Of a stretch of DNA of 8,184 nt, positions 6,392-8,184 are shown piece after piece. The stretch covers positions 88,552 through 96,735 of the forward strand of contig NVVO01000002.1 in NCBI GenBank assembly GCA_002733385.1, written 5' to 3'. Below the pieces are notes generated by a model that had not been told where the DNA came from, did no database searches, and saw nothing but the letters and a program-made list of their open reading frames with translations. Made by a program: the position numbers and the translations under genes. How positions within the stretch are numbered: the stretch's first letter is position 1; each line of letters begins with the position of its first letter. This stretch comes from Robiginitomaculum sp. (GTDB taxonomy: Bacteria; Pseudomonadota; Alphaproteobacteria; Caulobacterales; Maricaulaceae).

Positions 6392-6407
6392 GTCAATACC
6401 AATTGAC
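6392..6407. promoter_or_regulatory. Second short dyad upstream of the response regulator
   Basis: GTCAAT (6392-6397) and ATTGAC (6402-6407) form a perfect inverted repeat with a 4-base spacer, 25 bases before the regulator ATG. It could be an autoregulatory site or a small leader hairpin near the ribosome site. Six-base arms arise by chance fairly often, so support is modest. Confidence 0.3.
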
Positions 6408-6432
6408 GACCAAATTCAGGGGAAGCGGCATT

Positions 6433-7143
6433 ATGGCCCACTCGCAAACGCAAAACGGTGATACCGACACCCATCTATTGGTGGTTGATGATGATGACCG
6501 TATTCGCGACTTGCTCAAACGGTTTTTGGGCAAAAGCGGGTTTCGGGTTTCCACCGCCGAAAATGCCCTGGAGGCCCGCAAATTGATGTCCATACTCACC
6601 TTTGATTTGCTGGTGCTTGATGTGATGATGCCGGGCGAAGACGGTTTTGCATTGACCAAAGCTTTGCGGGAAGTTGACAATGTGCCGATCATCCTGCTCA
6701 CCGCTAGGGGCGAAGCTGGGGACCGTATTCAAGGTTTGAGCCTAGGGGCTGATGATTATTTGGCCAAACCGTTCGAGCCGGAAGAATTGGTGTTGCGGAT
6801 AAAATCCATACTCAAACGCCAAGCTACCCGTCCGCGTCAGCACAAAATCCGCTTTGGCACATATTTATTTGATATTGACCGGCAGATATTGGAAAATGCA
6901 GGCCAGCGCCTGCATTTAACCACGGGCGAAACCGCATTGTTGACAACCCTGTCAAACCGGGCCGGACAACCGGTCAGCCGCCAAGCTTTGGCCGATCAGA
7001 TCAAAGCTAAAAGCGAAAGGGCGGTTGATGTGCAAATCACGCGGCTGAGGCGTAAATTGGAAACCAACCCGGCTACCCCGGTGTTTTTGATCACAGTCCG
7101 AAACCGTGGTTATTGTCTGCAAGCGGAGCCTATCGATGAGTGA
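6433..7143 (+). CDS. OmpR/PhoB-family DNA-binding response regulator
   Basis: A 236-residue two-component regulator. The receiver domain has the acidic pair Asp19-Asp20 in LVVDDDD, phosphoacceptor Asp63 in LVLDVMMPG, Thr90 in LLTAR and Lys112 in LAKPF. After a short linker comes an OmpR-type winged helix, about 137-232, with TTGETALL at its start and the recognition-helix region RAVDVQITRLRRKLE followed by the RGYCLQAE wing. Phosphorylation by its partner kinase should change DNA binding. The ATG at 6433 has AGGGGA about 10 bases upstream; an in-frame TTG at 6364 would add 23 residues of no family character. The kinase gene overlaps its end by 8 bases. In some alphaproteobacteria similar regulators near ilvE are called PetR, but the sequence alone does not justify the name. 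Confidence 0.93.
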   Translation: MAHSQTQNGDTDTHLLVVDDDDRIRDLLKRFLGKSGFRVSTAENALEARKLMSILTFDLLVLDVMMPGEDGFALTKALREVDNVPIILLTARGEAGDRIQGLSLGADDYLAKPFEPEELVLRIKSILKRQATRPRQHKIRFGTYLFDIDRQILENAGQRLHLTTGETALLTTLSNRAGQPVSRQALADQIKAKSERAVDVQITRLRRKLETNPATPVFLITVRNRGYCLQAEPIDE

Positions 7144-8184
7144 GCCTATTAAAAACTCATCAAAAAAATCCGCACCAGAATTTCTGCGAATAAGAAAATA
7201 TTTACCCAAAAGCTTATTTGGCCGCGCCCTACTCATCATCATGTTGCCCATTGCCTTGATGCAGATCATCGTAGCTTATATTTTTTTTGATGCCCATTGG
7301 CAAACCGTTACGGCCAGCCTGTCGGACAGTGTCGCGGCTGATATAGCTGTGGCGGTTGAGCTCTATAAACAAGACCCGGACGAGCAAAGATTGGCCAGGC
7401 TCGACCAAATGCTCCGCCCAAATATGAAATTGTCCGTGGTCTATGACAGTAAAAATACTTTAGAGACTGCGCCCCGGCGAGCGTTTTTTTCTTCCCTGGA
7501 CAAAACATTGCGCCGGGCTTTATCCGATAATCTCAAAGATGATTTCTGGTTCGATACCACCCGTTACCCCCATTATATTGATATCAGGATCAAAGTCGAA
7601 GAACGGGTTTTAAAATTTGTTGTGCCGCGTGACCGGGTGTTTGCGCCGACCGGGTTTATCTTTTTGTTCTGGTTGATAACCGCAACTGTCATACTTAGCC
7701 TTGTCAGCATATTGTTCATCTTAAACCAGGCCCGTCCGATTGTAAAACTGGCCAAAGCGGCGGAGGCTTTCGGCAAAGGCCGCAGTATTGGCAAATATAA
7801 ACCATCAGGTGCCAGAGAAGTTCGCCAGGCCGGTCATGCTTTTTTGGAAATGCGCCGCCGCATTGGTCGCCATATTGACCAGCGCACCACCTTACTTTCG
7901 GGTGTCAGTCACGATCTACGCACACCCCTCACCCGCCTTAAATTACATCTGGCCCTTAACGAGGACAACACGGACAATAAAGCGGCGCGCAAAGATATAA
8001 AAGATATGGAAAGCATGTTGGATGCGTATCTAAATTTCGCCAGAGACACCTCCAAGGAGGATAGACAAATAACCGACCTCGCCAAAGTATTACAAGATAT
8101 CGCAAACAGTAGTAAAACCGATTTAAAAATATCAACAACTGGGGATTTACTCATAAATATCCGCAAGACGGCTATCATGCGCGC
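7136..8184 (+). CDS. EnvZ-like sensor histidine kinase, cut by the window edge
   Basis: The partner kinase of the regulator just upstream. It starts at ATG 7136, inside the end of that gene, with GGAG 7 bases before. The frame is open to the right edge, with 349 residues visible. In order: a basic cytoplasmic tail, a membrane helix at 31-51, a periplasmic sensing region of about 120 residues, a second helix at about 174-196, a HAMP linker starting at ARPIVKL, and the dimerisation and phosphoacceptor helix with GVSHDLRTPLTR, where His259 is the phosphorylated residue and HDLRT ending at Thr263 is the phosphatase motif. This H-box is of EnvZ type. The window ends just before the N-box, so the ATP-binding domain is not seen. 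The periplasmic region shows no recognisable ligand domain, and the signal is unknown. Confidence 0.92.
   Translation, partial: MSEPIKNSSKKSAPEFLRIRKYLPKSLFGRALLIIMLPIALMQIIVAYIFFDAHWQTVTASLSDSVAADIAVAVELYKQDPDEQRLARLDQMLRPNMKLSVVYDSKNTLETAPRRAFFSSLDKTLRRALSDNLKDDFWFDTTRYPHYIDIRIKVEERVLKFVVPRDRVFAPTGFIFLFWLITATVILSLVSILFILNQARPIVKLAKAAEAFGKGRSIGKYKPSGAREVRQAGHAFLEMRRRIGRHIDQRTTLLSGVSHDLRTPLTRLKLHLALNEDNTDNKAARKDIKDMESMLDAYLNFARDTSKEDRQITDLAKVLQDIANSSKTDLKISTTGDLLINIRKTAIMR

Noticed and set aside
6403..6432. TTGACG at 6403-6408 as a -35 box for the response regulator.
   Set aside because: A -10 at normal spacing would fall on the ribosome site just before the ATG, and no suitable sequence is there.
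4129..6880. Recurring GATATTGAC-like words in several genes as a possible repeat family.
   Set aside because: They encode Asp-Ile-Asp within conserved protein motifs, and flanking bases do not match.

Overview
The window reads as a chromosomal core region of an alphaproteobacterium with a moderate base composition (roughly half G+C by eye). That placement is inferred from protein style and gene order: a reductase-folB-uvrC-pgsA-like series, a branched-chain aminotransferase of alphaproteobacterial type, and an OmpR/EnvZ-like two-component pair. I see no insertion sequences, prophage genes, CRISPR arrays, rRNA or tRNA. No stretch longer than about 130 bases lacks a gene.

Layout. Bases 1-419 are the 3' end of a calcium/sodium antiporter gene. 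A tightly packed plus-strand gene series follows. It holds a pteridine-reductase-like SDR (448-1164), folB (1172-1543), uvrC (1536-3395), a divergent CDP-alcohol phosphatidyltransferase (3376-4086), a HAD-IIB phosphatase (4083-4868) and a second CDP-alcohol phosphatidyltransferase with the canonical motif (4865-5422). From folB onward every junction is an overlap of 4 to 20 bases, so translation is probably coupled. An ilvE-like aminotransferase runs the other way (6305-5430) and converges on the series with only 7 bases between stop codons. A 127-base divergent region (6306-6432) separates ilvE from an OmpR-type response regulator (6433-7143). Its EnvZ-like sensor kinase (from 7136) runs off the right edge.

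How the genes may work together. The SDR and FolB both look like pterin enzymes and probably serve folate or tetrahydropterin synthesis. UvrC is the nucleotide-excision-repair endonuclease. The next three genes (CDP-alcohol transferase, phosphatase, CDP-alcohol transferase) look like a small phospholipid head-group module, and this is the most interesting part of the window. The first transferase keeps the four motif aspartates but has lost the glycine and the Ala-Arg pair, while the second has the perfect motif. A phosphatase between two such enzymes fits a route that makes a phosphorylated phospholipid and then dephosphorylates it, as in phosphatidylglycerol synthesis; this is inference. The ilvE/response-regulator divergent region holds a perfect 19-base dyad over a plausible ilvE -10 element, which suggests a local operator.
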